Shown piece after piece: positions 49,277-59,309 of a stretch of 64,000 bases of DNA (positions within the stretch are counted from its first letter, which is position 1; every line of letters begins with the position of its first letter). A program made the position numbers and the translations under genes. This DNA comes from Bellilinea sp. (lineage in GTDB: Bacteria; Chloroflexota; Anaerolineae; Anaerolineales; Anaerolineaceae). The stretch covers positions 372,001-436,000 of the forward strand of contig BPHQ01000001.1 of the NCBI GenBank assembly GCA_026003615.1, in the 5' to 3' direction. A model generated the notes under the pieces. The model ran no database searches. It was not told the DNA's origin and saw only the letters and a program-made list of their open reading frames with translations.

Positions 49277-50605
49277 ATGAGCGATACAGCACAACCTTCA
49301 ACCTCCCCACGTTGGAGCGGTACGACCAAACTGGTCGTTGCCTTGACAACGGTTGCCATTCTGGCGGGGATTTTGATTCGATTTCGCCAGATTGTGGGGT
49401 TGCTGTTGGTTGCTTTTATTCTGGCTTACCTGCTTTATCCGATCACCGATTTTCTTCATCGAAAATTGAGGCTTTCCTGGCGGCTGGCAGCTTTTATTGT
49501 CTTTTTGTTCTTATTGGTGGGATTACTATCCTTGTTGACAGTCAGCGGGCTGGCACTTTTTGAGCAGGTTCAGAACCTGATACGTTTTTTGGACACCCGT
49601 ATCCGAGATTTGCCCAATATCATTGCCGATTTAACCGCTCATCCAATCGAAATTGGAATCTTCCAGATTGATCTGGCTCAATATGACCTGCCGAGTCTGG
49701 CCAGTCAATTACTGGGGATGGTGCAGCCAATCCTCTCCAACTTGACTTCCATTATTGGAAAAGTGGCTGCCAGTGCAGCGACGACGGTTGGATGGTTGTT
49801 TTTTTCCGTTTTGATCGCTTACTTTATTCTCAATGATTCTGGTGGGGTTCGGGAACGTCTGATTAACTTACAAATACCGGGTTACAGTGAGGATATTGCC
49901 CGTTTCGGCAGGGAATTGAACCGCATTTGGAATGCTTTTTTGCGTGGCCAAATGATCATTTTTGTTATCACAGTGCTGGTTTATATCCCGCTGTTAGGAG
50001 CGTTGGGAGTCAGTTTCTACGTGGGGTTAGCCTTGTTGGCGGGGCTCGCTCGTTTTGTTCCTTACATTGGTCCGTGGGTGACGTGGATCACTTATGGTTT
50101 GGTTGCATATTTGCAGGGGAGCACCATTTTCGGAATGGAGCCATGGCTCTATGTGATCATCGTATTGGGCTTAGCCGTCGTGATTGATTTTGTTCTAGAC
50201 AATTTCTTGGTGCCACGTTTGATGGGAAGCGCCTTGAATATTCACCCGGCGGCAATCATGGTTGCGGCATTGATTTTTGCCAATTTGTTTGGTCTGATTG
50301 GTGTCTTATTGGCGGCTCCGGTTACAGCAACCATCAAGCTGGTTGCCAATTATGTCTTTCGTAAGATGTTTGATTTAGACCCTTGGGAGGGCATGGAAAA
50401 GATCGCCGATCGAGAACCAAACGCGATGGCCCGTTGGCTCAGTCAATGGTTTGAGAGACTGTTTGCCCGAATTAATCGGCGGTTTCGAAAACAATTCCCT
50501 AATGGCGTTCCGCTGATAAACTGGCTGGAAGAGTTTCGTAACTGGCTGGGACGTTCGTTACAAAAAAATGTACCATCTCAGAAAAAAACGAATTCCCGAA
50601 AATAA
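49277..50605 (+). CDS. AI-2E/YdiK family transporter
   Basis: 8-TM pattern; GALGVSFYVGLALLAGLARFVPYIGPWVTW, VPRLMGSALNIHPAAIMVAAL. Confidence 0.88.
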   Translation: MSDTAQPSTSPRWSGTTKLVVALTTVAILAGILIRFRQIVGLLLVAFILAYLLYPITDFLHRKLRLSWRLAAFIVFLFLLVGLLSLLTVSGLALFEQVQNLIRFLDTRIRDLPNIIADLTAHPIEIGIFQIDLAQYDLPSLASQLLGMVQPILSNLTSIIGKVAASAATTVGWLFFSVLIAYFILNDSGGVRERLINLQIPGYSEDIARFGRELNRIWNAFLRGQMIIFVITVLVYIPLLGALGVSFYVGLALLAGLARFVPYIGPWVTWITYGLVAYLQGSTIFGMEPWLYVIIVLGLAVVIDFVLDNFLVPRLMGSALNIHPAAIMVAALIFANLFGLIGVLLAAPVTATIKLVANYVFRKMFDLDPWEGMEKIADREPNAMARWLSQWFERLFARINRRFRKQFPNGVPLINWLEEFRNWLGRSLQKNVPSQKKTNSRK

Positions 50606-50645
50606 ATGTATTCAGATCCGAAATCCATCCTCAAGGAGAATTGAA

Positions 50646-50843
50646 ATGAGCAATGCCATGGAACCCAAAACCGAAACAATTGCTGAAACCGACAACTACA
50701 TGGCCTGGCAGGCAGAAGAACCGGATGGTGAAACCACCTACCATCTGGAGTTAAACAATGTAACCCTGCACTTCTTCACGGAGGAATGGGAGGAATTTCT
50801 GCAATTGGCACGAGCGATTATCCGCGATGCGGACGGGCGGTAA
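50646..50843 (+). CDS. Small acidic protein, unknown function
   Basis: 65 aa; ATG with aaggagaattgaa upstream. Confidence 0.6.
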   Translation: MSNAMEPKTETIAETDNYMAWQAEEPDGETTYHLELNNVTLHFFTEEWEEFLQLARAIIRDADGR

Positions 50844-53006
50844 TTAAAACCTGCCGCGTGGCTGGGATTCGAGAACGGCCGTCAGTTCTTCTTCGCTGGC
50901 GGGGGCAACCCGCACTACGGCGGCTTTGTATTCCGGTATCCTGGCTTGCGGGTCGAGTGCATCGGAGGTCAGCAAGTTAGCAGCTGCTTCCCGAAAGTGG
51001 AAGGGAATAAATACCACCCCGATGTTGGTTTTGGTGGTTACTTTTGCGCGCAGGACGATTGAACCGCGTCGCGAAGTCACCCGTACCGGGCTGCCATCTT
51101 TTATTCCCAAACGTGCGGCATCCGCCGGGTGAATATCCATCAATGCCTCGGGAAAGAGATCGTCCATCCATGAGTGACGGGTGAGGGTTCCACCGTGCCA
51201 GTGTTCCAATACGCGCCCGGTACTCAACACCAACGGATATTCCTCATCCGGCATTTCGGCGTTCGGGGTATATTCAAGTGAGTGGAATTTGGCTTTTCCG
51301 CGCGGAAACCGTTCGCCGTAAAGGAAGGGGGTACCGGGGTGATCGGGTGTTGGAACCGGGGTTTGTAAACCGACTTTTTCGATGCGTTCGTAACGAATAC
51401 CGGCATAATCCAGGACACAGCGTCCCATTTCTTCCAAAATTTCAGCGGGATGTTGGTAATCCCAATAAGCCGAATGAGGTCGGTTCAAGCGGTGTTCAAC
51501 CCGTTTGGCAAGATCGCAAATGATCTCCCAGTCCGGTCGGGATTGACCGCGAGGGGGAATGACCTGCCGCACTCGCTGTACCCGCCGATCGGTGTTGGTG
51601 AAAGTGCCTTCCTTTTCTGCCCAGGAGGCGGCAGGGAGGAAAACATCCGCAAAAGCCCCTGACTCGTTGATGAACAGGTCTTGTGCCACTAAAAATTCCA
51701 GTTCCTGCATTTTTTTGCGAGTGTGGTTGAGGTTGGGTTCGGACATCATAGGATTTTCGCCCATGATGTAGAGGGCGCGCACACCACCGGGGTGAACGGC
51801 TGCCAGAATTTCGGTGGTTGTTAAACCGCGTTGCCGGTTAAGTCCTCCCGGCTCAATGTGCCAGGCTTCTTCCCAGCGGCGGGCATTTTCTTCATTGTCC
51901 ACAGCCTGATAACCGGGGTAGTGCCATGGCATTGCGCCTGAATCGGAGGCTCCCTGAACATTATTTTGACCACGCAGGGGATTCAAACCGGTACCTTTCC
52001 GACCCACATGACCGGTCAACAGCGCCAGATTGATGAGACTCAAGGCGTTGGCTGTTCCGTGTGTGGATTCGGGAATACCAAGCGCCCAAAAGATAGCCCC
52101 ATTGCGGGCTGTGGCATACATCCGGGCTGCTTCGATGATCAACTGGCGATCAACCCCCGAAACCTGTTCGGCAAATTCGGGGGTAAATTTTTCCATGGAG
52201 GCTGCAAATTCTTCAAAATTTTCGGTGCGTTCTTCAATGAATTGGCGGTTATAGAGGTTTTCTTTGAGAATGACATGCGCCATGGCAGAAAAGACCGGTA
52301 CATCACTGCCGGGACGAATGGGCAGGTAAAGGGAGGCATAATTGACCATTTCAATGCGGCGCGGATCAACCACAATCAATTTCGCCCCATACTTTTGCAC
52401 GGCGGCTTTCATTTGCAGGGCGATGATAGGGTGATTCTCGGTCGGGTTCGAGCCAGTCAGGATGAATACATCGCAGTCCTTAACCTCTGCTGCGGTATTG
52501 CTCATGGCCGCTGAACCAATAGCCATTTGAAGGGCAACCACACTGGCGGCATGGCATAAGCGGGTGCAGTGATCTACATTATTGGTACGAAAAACGGCGC
52601 GGAAGAACTTCTGGAGGAGGTAGTTGTCCTCGTTGGTGGCTTTGGCGCAGCAATAAACTGCCATTGCCTTGGAACCATCACGTTGATAAATTTCCACCAG
52701 TCGGTCGGCGGTGTAATCGAGGGCTTCATCCCAACTGACTTCACGCCATTCCGAACGATCAAACGCTTGTGTGCGCTGCCCGGCTTTTTGGGGCTGTTTT
52801 CGGATGAGAGGCACGGTGACTCGTTCTTTGTTGTATATAAAGTCATACCCAAAACGTCCCTTGACGCACAAATTACCATGATTTACGACGGAGTCAAAAG
52901 GAGAGGTTACCTTGAAAATGAAGTCATCACGGACGTGCAATTCCAGGTTGCAGCCAACTCCGCAGTAGGGGCATGTCGTTGGGACAACTTTTTCAGCTTT
53001 CAACAT
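50844..53006 (-). CDS. fdhA: Formate dehydrogenase catalytic (molybdopterin/[4Fe-4S]) subunit, Cys form
   Basis: TTCPYCGVGCNLELHV; NNVDHCTRLCHAASVVAL; NPLRGQNNVQGASDSGAMP; start after ggaggaggaaaatctc. Confidence 0.9.
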   Translation of the reverse strand: MLKAEKVVPTTCPYCGVGCNLELHVRDDFIFKVTSPFDSVVNHGNLCVKGRFGYDFIYNKERVTVPLIRKQPQKAGQRTQAFDRSEWREVSWDEALDYTADRLVEIYQRDGSKAMAVYCCAKATNEDNYLLQKFFRAVFRTNNVDHCTRLCHAASVVALQMAIGSAAMSNTAAEVKDCDVFILTGSNPTENHPIIALQMKAAVQKYGAKLIVVDPRRIEMVNYASLYLPIRPGSDVPVFSAMAHVILKENLYNRQFIEERTENFEEFAASMEKFTPEFAEQVSGVDRQLIIEAARMYATARNGAIFWALGIPESTHGTANALSLINLALLTGHVGRKGTGLNPLRGQNNVQGASDSGAMPWHYPGYQAVDNEENARRWEEAWHIEPGGLNRQRGLTTTEILAAVHPGGVRALYIMGENPMMSEPNLNHTRKKMQELEFLVAQDLFINESGAFADVFLPAASWAEKEGTFTNTDRRVQRVRQVIPPRGQSRPDWEIICDLAKRVEHRLNRPHSAYWDYQHPAEILEEMGRCVLDYAGIRYERIEKVGLQTPVPTPDHPGTPFLYGERFPRGKAKFHSLEYTPNAEMPDEEYPLVLSTGRVLEHWHGGTLTRHSWMDDLFPEALMDIHPADAARLGIKDGSPVRVTSRRGSIVLRAKVTTKTNIGVVFIPFHFREAAANLLTSDALDPQARIPEYKAAVVRVAPASEEELTAVLESQPRGRF

Positions 53007-53025
53007 GAGATTTTCCTCCTCCGGT

Positions 53026-53751
53026 TTACGAGGGATTGGCGGAGATTTCTTCACGGCGTTTGCGGCGTTGTCGCTGGCTGCGCGTCAGATTCATGATTTC
53101 ATCGGGGGTGTAACCCATTTCCAGTAGCCATTGACGCTTTGGTTTGAGCGCGCCAGTTGGACAAACCCCAACACACTGTCCGCAAAATACACAGGTGGAT
53201 TCGGGCATGGGTATTTCGTAAAATGTGCTAATTTGGGTTTCGTATCCGCGCCCGGAAAAGTTGATGGCATAGGTGTACTGGGCATCCTCAGCGCACACCT
53301 GAACACAGCGCCAGCAGAGGATACATTTAGCGTAATCACGAATGTACATTGGATTGTCATCAATCACAGCCGGGAGGCGGGTTTCCGCATCTGGATACCG
53401 GTATACATCGGCGTGATATTCATGAATCATGGCTTGAATTTCTGGCGATTCGCTCAAATCAACAGTGGAAGCCAGTAATTCGAAAATGGTCCGACGAGAC
53501 CGGATGACCCGCTCACTTCGGGTGTGAATGACCATACCGTCTCGTATCTGTACCACACAAGCTGGTTGAAGTGTGCGCGCACCTTCTACTTCAACGACAC
53601 AGATTCGGCAAAGCCCGTTGGCCGTGCAATGATCATGGTAACAAATGGTTGGAATGGAAATACCTGCTTCGCGGGCAGCCTGTAAAATGGTGCTGCCGGC
53701 CGCTGCCTGTACAGTTGTTTGATCAATGGTTATGCGGATTGTATCGCTCAT
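53026..53751 (-). CDS. HoxU/NuoG-N-like iron-sulfur subunit
   Basis: [2Fe-2S] [21 protein letters not shown]...[32 protein letters not shown]. Confidence 0.9.
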   Translation of the reverse strand: MSDTIRITIDQTTVQAAAGSTILQAAREAGISIPTICYHDHCTANGLCRICVVEVEGARTLQPACVVQIRDGMVIHTRSERVIRSRRTIFELLASTVDLSESPEIQAMIHEYHADVYRYPDAETRLPAVIDDNPMYIRDYAKCILCWRCVQVCAEDAQYTYAINFSGRGYETQISTFYEIPMPESTCVFCGQCVGVCPTGALKPKRQWLLEMGYTPDEIMNLTRSQRQRRKRREEISANPS

Positions 53752-53772
53752 GGGTTTGTCCTTCTTTGTTTT

Positions 53773-55491
53773 TCAGACGGTTTGAAACAGGTGAGGAAAG
53801 TGCTTCATCGCGCTTAGAATGGCGGATGCGGCGGTTTGTCCCAATCCGCACAGGGATGAGTCTGTCATCGTCCAACCGACATCTTGAAGGCGTTCCCAAT
53901 CTTCCTTGTGAATCTCACCTCGAACGATTCGTTCCATAATTTCAAACTGGCGTTGGGTGCCCATTTGACAGGGATAACACTTACCGCAGGATTCTTCGGC
54001 AAAGAAGCGTGCCAGTCGCAGACAAATGTCTCGCAGATCGCGGGTTTCATCAAAAACAGTGATCACCCCCGAACCGAGCGGCAAACCGGCTTCTTTCAAG
54101 TCTTCAAAAGTCAGTCGTACATTCAGGTGGTCCGTTGTGGCAAAGGCGCCTGCTGCTCCGCCAAACAAAGCTGCCTGAAAATGATGCCCCGGCCGGACAC
54201 CACCGGCCAGATCAAAAAGCAAATGGTGAAATGGGATCCCAAAAGGTACTTCGTACAGTCCGGGCCGTACCACATCACCCGAAAGACAGAATAATTTACT
54301 GCCGGGCGATTTTTCGGTGCCTAATTTACGATAATGGGATGCTCCTTTTCGGATGATCACCGGAACATTGGCGAGGGTTTCGACATTATTAATTACGGTT
54401 GGCTTACCAAACAAACCCTGTGTGGTTGGAAAGGGGGGTTTGAGCCTTGGGAATCCGCGCTTGCCTTCAATTGACTCGAACAGGGCGGTTTCTTCACCAC
54501 AAATGTAAGCACCCGCCCCGCGCCGAATTTCGATCTCGAAGTTGAATTCGGTATCGAGGATATTGCTGCCAAGAAAACCGGCTTCACGGGCTTCTTCCAC
54601 AGCATTTTTCATAGCCTGGTAGGGGAACCAGTACTCACCACGAATGTAGATATATCCTTTTTGCGCGCCGATGGCATATCCGGCAATGAGCATGCCTTCC
54701 AGAATACTGTGGGGATCGTCTTCCATTAGAACACGATCTTTAAAGGTGCCCGGTTCGGCTTCGTCGGCATTGCAGACGACGTACTTAACTTCGCTGGGGG
54801 CGTCAGCGGCGGCTTCCCATTTCAGACCGGTTGGAAAGGCTGCACCGCCGCGTCCAACCAACCCGGCGGCTTTAATTTCCTCGATGATTTGGCGTGGCGG
54901 AGTGCGGAGGGCTTTACGGAGGGCTTGATAACCACCTAAATCGAGGTACTCTGATAATTCAACGGTATGACCCAAACCGCAGTTAGCTGTCAGAATTGAA
55001 ACTGTACCGCCCAATACACTGGATGGACGTTCGCCTTTGCCACTGACCAGATCCTGCCAGGTTTGACGGTCGGCTCTGGCGATGGGCTGACCCTGAACCA
55101 GTGCGGCGGGGGCGTGTTCACACAGGCCGAGGCACGGTGCCATTTCAATGGTTAATGCCGATTGTGGACTGTCTGCCGGGGAAGCTTCTTGATGAAAGCG
55201 GATTTGTTTGAATAGCGTTTCGGAGCCGGCCAGCGCACACGCCGGGTCATTACATATGTGAATGACGGTTTTGCCGACCGGTTGGCTATAAAACAAGGAA
55301 TAAAATTCGATGACTCCAAAAACCTCGGCAAGTGGTACGTTCAATGCCTGGGCGATAGCTTCGGCGGCCGGCTTTGGAATGTAACCGTAAAGTTGTTGGG
55401 CATCATGTAAGGCCGGTAACAGGGCGGTTCGCCCCTGTGAGTGGTAACTTTCCAAGCGATGGAGAAGCGGACTTAAATCCAATTCGGACAT
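53773..55491 (-). CDS. NuoE-NuoF fusion: NADH-binding flavin/iron-sulfur subunit
   Basis: N-term CNDPAC...CLGLCEHAPA (NuoE); GRGGAAFPTGLKW, GAGAYICGEETAL, ESCGKCYPCQMG (NuoF). Confidence 0.92.
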   Translation of the reverse strand: MSELDLSPLLHRLESYHSQGRTALLPALHDAQQLYGYIPKPAAEAIAQALNVPLAEVFGVIEFYSLFYSQPVGKTVIHICNDPACALAGSETLFKQIRFHQEASPADSPQSALTIEMAPCLGLCEHAPAALVQGQPIARADRQTWQDLVSGKGERPSSVLGGTVSILTANCGLGHTVELSEYLDLGGYQALRKALRTPPRQIIEEIKAAGLVGRGGAAFPTGLKWEAAADAPSEVKYVVCNADEAEPGTFKDRVLMEDDPHSILEGMLIAGYAIGAQKGYIYIRGEYWFPYQAMKNAVEEAREAGFLGSNILDTEFNFEIEIRRGAGAYICGEETALFESIEGKRGFPRLKPPFPTTQGLFGKPTVINNVETLANVPVIIRKGASHYRKLGTEKSPGSKLFCLSGDVVRPGLYEVPFGIPFHHLLFDLAGGVRPGHHFQAALFGGAAGAFATTDHLNVRLTFEDLKEAGLPLGSGVITVFDETRDLRDICLRLARFFAEESCGKCYPCQMGTQRQFEIMERIVRGEIHKEDWERLQDVGWTMTDSSLCGLGQTAASAILSAMKHFPHLFQTV

Positions 55492-55592
55492 GGATTCTCC
55501 TATTCAGCCAGCGTATTTTGGTATGGGAGGCGGAAGACTGCGGCAGGAGCGGGAGCGGGTAATTCCTACCAAACCGGTTATAATTATTATAC

Positions 55593-56198
55593 ATGAAGTT
55601 GACGGTTGTGGTTCAAGCGGGCGGCGAATCCAGACGAATGGGCACCAATAAAGCGTTGCTCCCGTTCCTGGGGCAGCCGCTGATTCAACGGGTGGTTGAA
55701 CGACTTAAGCCGGTTGCCGATGAAATGATCATTACTTCAAATCAACCGGGTGATTATGCCTTTTTGAACCTACCCGTCCACCCCGATATTATGCCCGGTT
55801 ACGGAGCGTTGGGTGGTCTGCTGACCGCGTTGACGGTTTCCACCTCACCGGTGACAGCCGTAGTAGCCTGTGATATGCCTTTTGTCAGTGCTGAATTATT
55901 GATGTATCAAATGCAGGTATTCCAACGAGGTCAATGGGATGCGGTTGTTCCAAAAGGCAAGGGTGGTTTTGAGCCTCTCCATGCGATTTACCGTACTGCT
56001 ATCTGTCGGCAGGCTGTGGCGCAAGCTATTAAGTTGGGGGAAAAGAAAATGATTGCCTGGTTTCCAAAGGTGAAAATCTACACGATTGAACAAGCAGAAT
56101 GGTGTTCGTTTGATCCGCAAGGACGAATTTTCTGGAATGTTAATACCCCGCAGGAATTGCAATCTGCCGAAGCAGCGGCTTATGCCGATATAGGATAG
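55593..56198 (+). CDS. mobA: Molybdenum cofactor guanylyltransferase
   Basis: VVVQAGGESRRMGTNKALLPFLGQPLIQRVVERL; VVACDMPFVSAELL. Confidence 0.9.
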   Translation: MKLTVVVQAGGESRRMGTNKALLPFLGQPLIQRVVERLKPVADEMIITSNQPGDYAFLNLPVHPDIMPGYGALGGLLTALTVSTSPVTAVVACDMPFVSAELLMYQMQVFQRGQWDAVVPKGKGGFEPLHAIYRTAICRQAVAQAIKLGEKKMIAWFPKVKIYTIEQAEWCSFDPQGRIFWNVNTPQELQSAEAAAYADIG

Positions 56199-57010
56199 GC
56201 AGTGGCGGGTTTTTCAGGAATGCCCGAGGTGAGTGCAGAACGGATTCGCTGCGGGTGTGTGTAGATGTTGAACTGGCTGCGACGGGCATAACCGATCAAG
56301 GTAATCCCGTACTGATCGGCCAGTTGAATCGAAAGAGAGGTTGGTGATGAACGCGAAATGACAACCGAGGCGCCAATTCGAGCAGCCTTCTGCAGCATCT
56401 CTGAACTGATGCGTCCGGTAGTCAGGATAATGCACTGATTGAGCTGCAGGGATTGCCGCAAAATTTTTCCCGCAATTTTGTCGAGGGTATTGTGCCTGCC
56501 GATGTCCTCGGCCATTGCGATGATTTTTTCTCCGTCCGTTAATAGAGAGCAATGAACACCACGTGTTTTTCGATACAACTGCTGTGAATCAAATAGTTGC
56601 TCCATCCACATAACCAGTTTTTCAGCCGGAAAAATATCCACGTTGAGAATGGGATTGGTGCGTTTTTGTGCGTCATCACTGGTTATTCCACCTGTGCAAC
56701 CGGAAGTCTTGCGCCAGGTTTGTGGTTTTTCCACCGGGTGATTTAACCACACGTCCACATTTCCCCCGTCGTCACAGGGACGGAGGATTTCAACCTCGTG
56801 AATGCTTTGAATGACTCCTTCATTGAACAGGAAACCAACGGCCAGGTCTTCCAGCTCCATCGGGGTGCACATCCATGAAAGCCAAAGCGTACCATTGACG
56901 GTCAGGCTGACATTGGCTTCAGAAATAACCAGCCCATCTTCTACCAGAGAAGTAGTACCATTGCGGTATTGAAGAAACTGCACCGGTTGAACTGCTTCAA
57001 GTTTTCGCAT
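56180..57010 (-). CDS. fdhD: Formate dehydrogenase accessory sulfurtransferase
   Basis: CTPMELEDLAVGFLFNEGVI; SGCTGGIT; RGVHCSLLTDGEKIIAMAEDIGRHNTLDKIAGKIL; TTGRISSEM. Confidence 0.94.
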   Translation of the reverse strand: MRKLEAVQPVQFLQYRNGTTSLVEDGLVISEANVSLTVNGTLWLSWMCTPMELEDLAVGFLFNEGVIQSIHEVEILRPCDDGGNVDVWLNHPVEKPQTWRKTSGCTGGITSDDAQKRTNPILNVDIFPAEKLVMWMEQLFDSQQLYRKTRGVHCSLLTDGEKIIAMAEDIGRHNTLDKIAGKILRQSLQLNQCIILTTGRISSEMLQKAARIGASVVISRSSPTSLSIQLADQYGITLIGYARRSQFNIYTHPQRIRSALTSGIPEKPATAYPISA

Positions 57011-57116
57011 GTGAGGACCTTCAATTAACAGTAAATATCAGACTGGAGTTATCTAATTTTACTTGATTATCCAAATCCTGTGCGAGAGTGGAATTCTTGG
57101 TAGAATTGGTCATGCC

Positions 57117-58175
57117 ATGAACCATGGGTTTCAATTGTCTGTCCGGCAAATTGTTTTACCTTTTATTTCAATAATCCTGCTGACCGGTCTGTCAGCCTGT
57201 AATATCCCTGCAAGCAGCCCGACAGCTTCATTTGACTTGACTTCACTTGCCCAAACAGCGGAAGTCCAGCTTACACAAATTGCATCTACGCTGGTGGTTA
57301 CATTAAACCCGAACTTAACCCAGCCGGCTGTCACTCCCACACCGATGGTCATGACGCCAACACCATCACAAAATAGTACTGAAGTACCTCTTTCTTCCGA
57401 AATCCCCTGTGATCGGGCCGGGGTGGGGGCAATTCTGGATGTGACTTACCCGGATGACAGCCGTCTGCTTCCCGGTCAGGCTTTTACGAAAATCTGGCGG
57501 CTGGTCAATCGCGGGTCTTGTAGCTGGAATCGAAATTATCAAGTGGTCTGGTTTTCCGGCGACCGATTGGGGATAAACCCATCCCAGCCACTGCCGGGGA
57601 AAGTTGAACCCGGAGAAAGTGTGGATGTTGCGGTGGATATGATCGCTCCTCAGCAGCCGGGTTTATATACGAGTTACTGGATGTTGAGGAATCCCGACGG
57701 CAAATTGTTCGGGATCGGTCCGGGAGGAAATGCCCCGTTTTGGGTGCGTATTCAGGTGATTGCGGCGTACACCTCCACGCCTACCTTAACACCAACTTTG
57801 ACGCCAACGCCGATAATCCTCGCTGGTGGTCAGTTTGACCTCATGTTGGGGGAGTGGATTGACCTTGATCTGGGTAAGGTGACTGATGATGAAGAGAAAG
57901 CAGATATCCGACTTGTACAAACTGAGGAAGGCAGCCTCTGGATTGAGGTGGAGCAGAGTACGGGATTGATGGTTTTTGGAGAAGTGCAACCTTCCTTTGA
58001 TGATTGTCACAGCGCGGTTTTTTCAACCAGCCGGATTGGTTTAGATACCATTCCAGAGGGGACTTTCCTGTGTTATCGAACCAGAGAGGGATTAGCCGGT
58101 AGTCTGAAAGTTGTTTCTTTATCACCCTCACCGCTGATGGTTCGTTTTGATTTTACAACATGGATGATCCCATAA
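57117..58175 (+). CDS. Lipoprotein with NBR1-type Ig-like domain
   Basis: LTGLSACN lipobox; LLPGQAFTKIWRLVNRGSCSWNRNYQVVWFSGDRLG...VDVAVDMIAPQQPGLYTSYWMLRNPDGKLFG. Confidence 0.85.
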   Translation: MNHGFQLSVRQIVLPFISIILLTGLSACNIPASSPTASFDLTSLAQTAEVQLTQIASTLVVTLNPNLTQPAVTPTPMVMTPTPSQNSTEVPLSSEIPCDRAGVGAILDVTYPDDSRLLPGQAFTKIWRLVNRGSCSWNRNYQVVWFSGDRLGINPSQPLPGKVEPGESVDVAVDMIAPQQPGLYTSYWMLRNPDGKLFGIGPGGNAPFWVRIQVIAAYTSTPTLTPTLTPTPIILAGGQFDLMLGEWIDLDLGKVTDDEEKADIRLVQTEEGSLWIEVEQSTGLMVFGEVQPSFDDCHSAVFSTSRIGLDTIPEGTFLCYRTREGLAGSLKVVSLSPSPLMVRFDFTTWMIP

Positions 58176-58205
58176 TTCAAATCCCTATAGCATGCGGAGA
58201 ATATA

Positions 58206-59279
58206 ATGATCAACCTGGATGACTTTCAAAAATTTTCTCAAGTTGATTCCCAAAACATGTTGGGTGAGATCAATAACCTGCCTTACCAGCTGGAACAGGC
58301 CTGGGAGATGGGAAATCGTCTGCCGTTGCCATCGGTAGGGAATATACAACAGGTGCTGGTTGCCGGTATGGGGGGGTCGGCTATTGGTGCAGACTTGCTG
58401 GGGGCTTATCTTGAACCGCTTGGCAGGGTGCCATATTTTGTCCAACGCGATTACACCCTGCCAGCCTGGGCAAATTCACCGACAACACTGGTAGTGGCTT
58501 CCAGTCATTCTGGTAATACGGAAGAAACCCTATCGGTGTTTGAACAAGCCATAGCTGCTGGCTGCTCGGTGGCCGCTATCTGTACGGGTGGAAAACTGGC
58601 TGAGCTGGCGGAAAGCCGGGGCATTCCCCTCTGGCGTTTCCACCATACGGGTCAACCTCGTGCAGCGGTGGGATACTCCTTTGGTTTGCTGCTGGCGATG
58701 TTAAGCCGGCTTGATCTAATGCCTGATCCTTCCGCAGAACTGGAAGATGCAATTCAGGCGATGCGTAGACAGCAGCAAACCTTACTGGCAGATACCCCGG
58801 TTACCCGTAATCCAGCCAAGCGATTAGCCGGTCAATTGATCAACCGCTGGGTGGTGGTGATGGGATCGGGTTTCCTTGCTCCGGTGGCACGCCGTTGGAA
58901 GGGTCAAATCAGTGAAGTTTCCAAAGCCTGGGCGCAATTTGAATTTCTGCCGGAAGCCGACCACAATACGCTGGCCGGGGTGGAAAACCCACCGTCCATG
59001 CTCAGCCAAACGATGATTGTTTTCCTGCGGGCATCGCTGGATCATCCTCAGAATATCTTACGGAATGATTTAACCCGTCAGACTTTCATGCTGGCAGGTT
59101 TGGGTACAGATTATTTCGAAGCCAAGGGCGAAAACCGGATGGCTCAAATGTGGACAACTCTGCATTTTGGGGATTATGTGTCCTATTATCTGGCAATGGC
59201 GTATGGGGTTGACCCAACCCCCGTTCCAGCGATCGAGTCTCTAAAGATCGCCTTGAAACATGCCCGCCTTCCAAAATAA
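58206..59279 (+). CDS. Bifunctional phosphoglucose/phosphomannose isomerase
   Basis: VAGMGGSAIGADLLGAYL; VVASSHSGNTEETLSVFEQAI; YSFGLLLAMLSRL; EADHNTLAG. Confidence 0.9.
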   Translation: MINLDDFQKFSQVDSQNMLGEINNLPYQLEQAWEMGNRLPLPSVGNIQQVLVAGMGGSAIGADLLGAYLEPLGRVPYFVQRDYTLPAWANSPTTLVVASSHSGNTEETLSVFEQAIAAGCSVAAICTGGKLAELAESRGIPLWRFHHTGQPRAAVGYSFGLLLAMLSRLDLMPDPSAELEDAIQAMRRQQQTLLADTPVTRNPAKRLAGQLINRWVVVMGSGFLAPVARRWKGQISEVSKAWAQFEFLPEADHNTLAGVENPPSMLSQTMIVFLRASLDHPQNILRNDLTRQTFMLAGLGTDYFEAKGENRMAQMWTTLHFGDYVSYYLAMAYGVDPTPVPAIESLKIALKHARLPK

Positions 59280-59309
59280 TTTTTTGGGACGAAGGCCCTG
59301 GATGAATGG

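Noticed and set aside
50844-53006. Possible selenocysteine formate dehydrogenase
   Set aside because: The relevant codon translates as Cys (CTRLCHAAS); no in-frame TGA interruption.
52569-53096. 175-aa plus-strand ORF opposite fdhA/hoxU-like genes
   Set aside because: Overlaps two well-supported Fe-S/Mo protein genes on the other strand.
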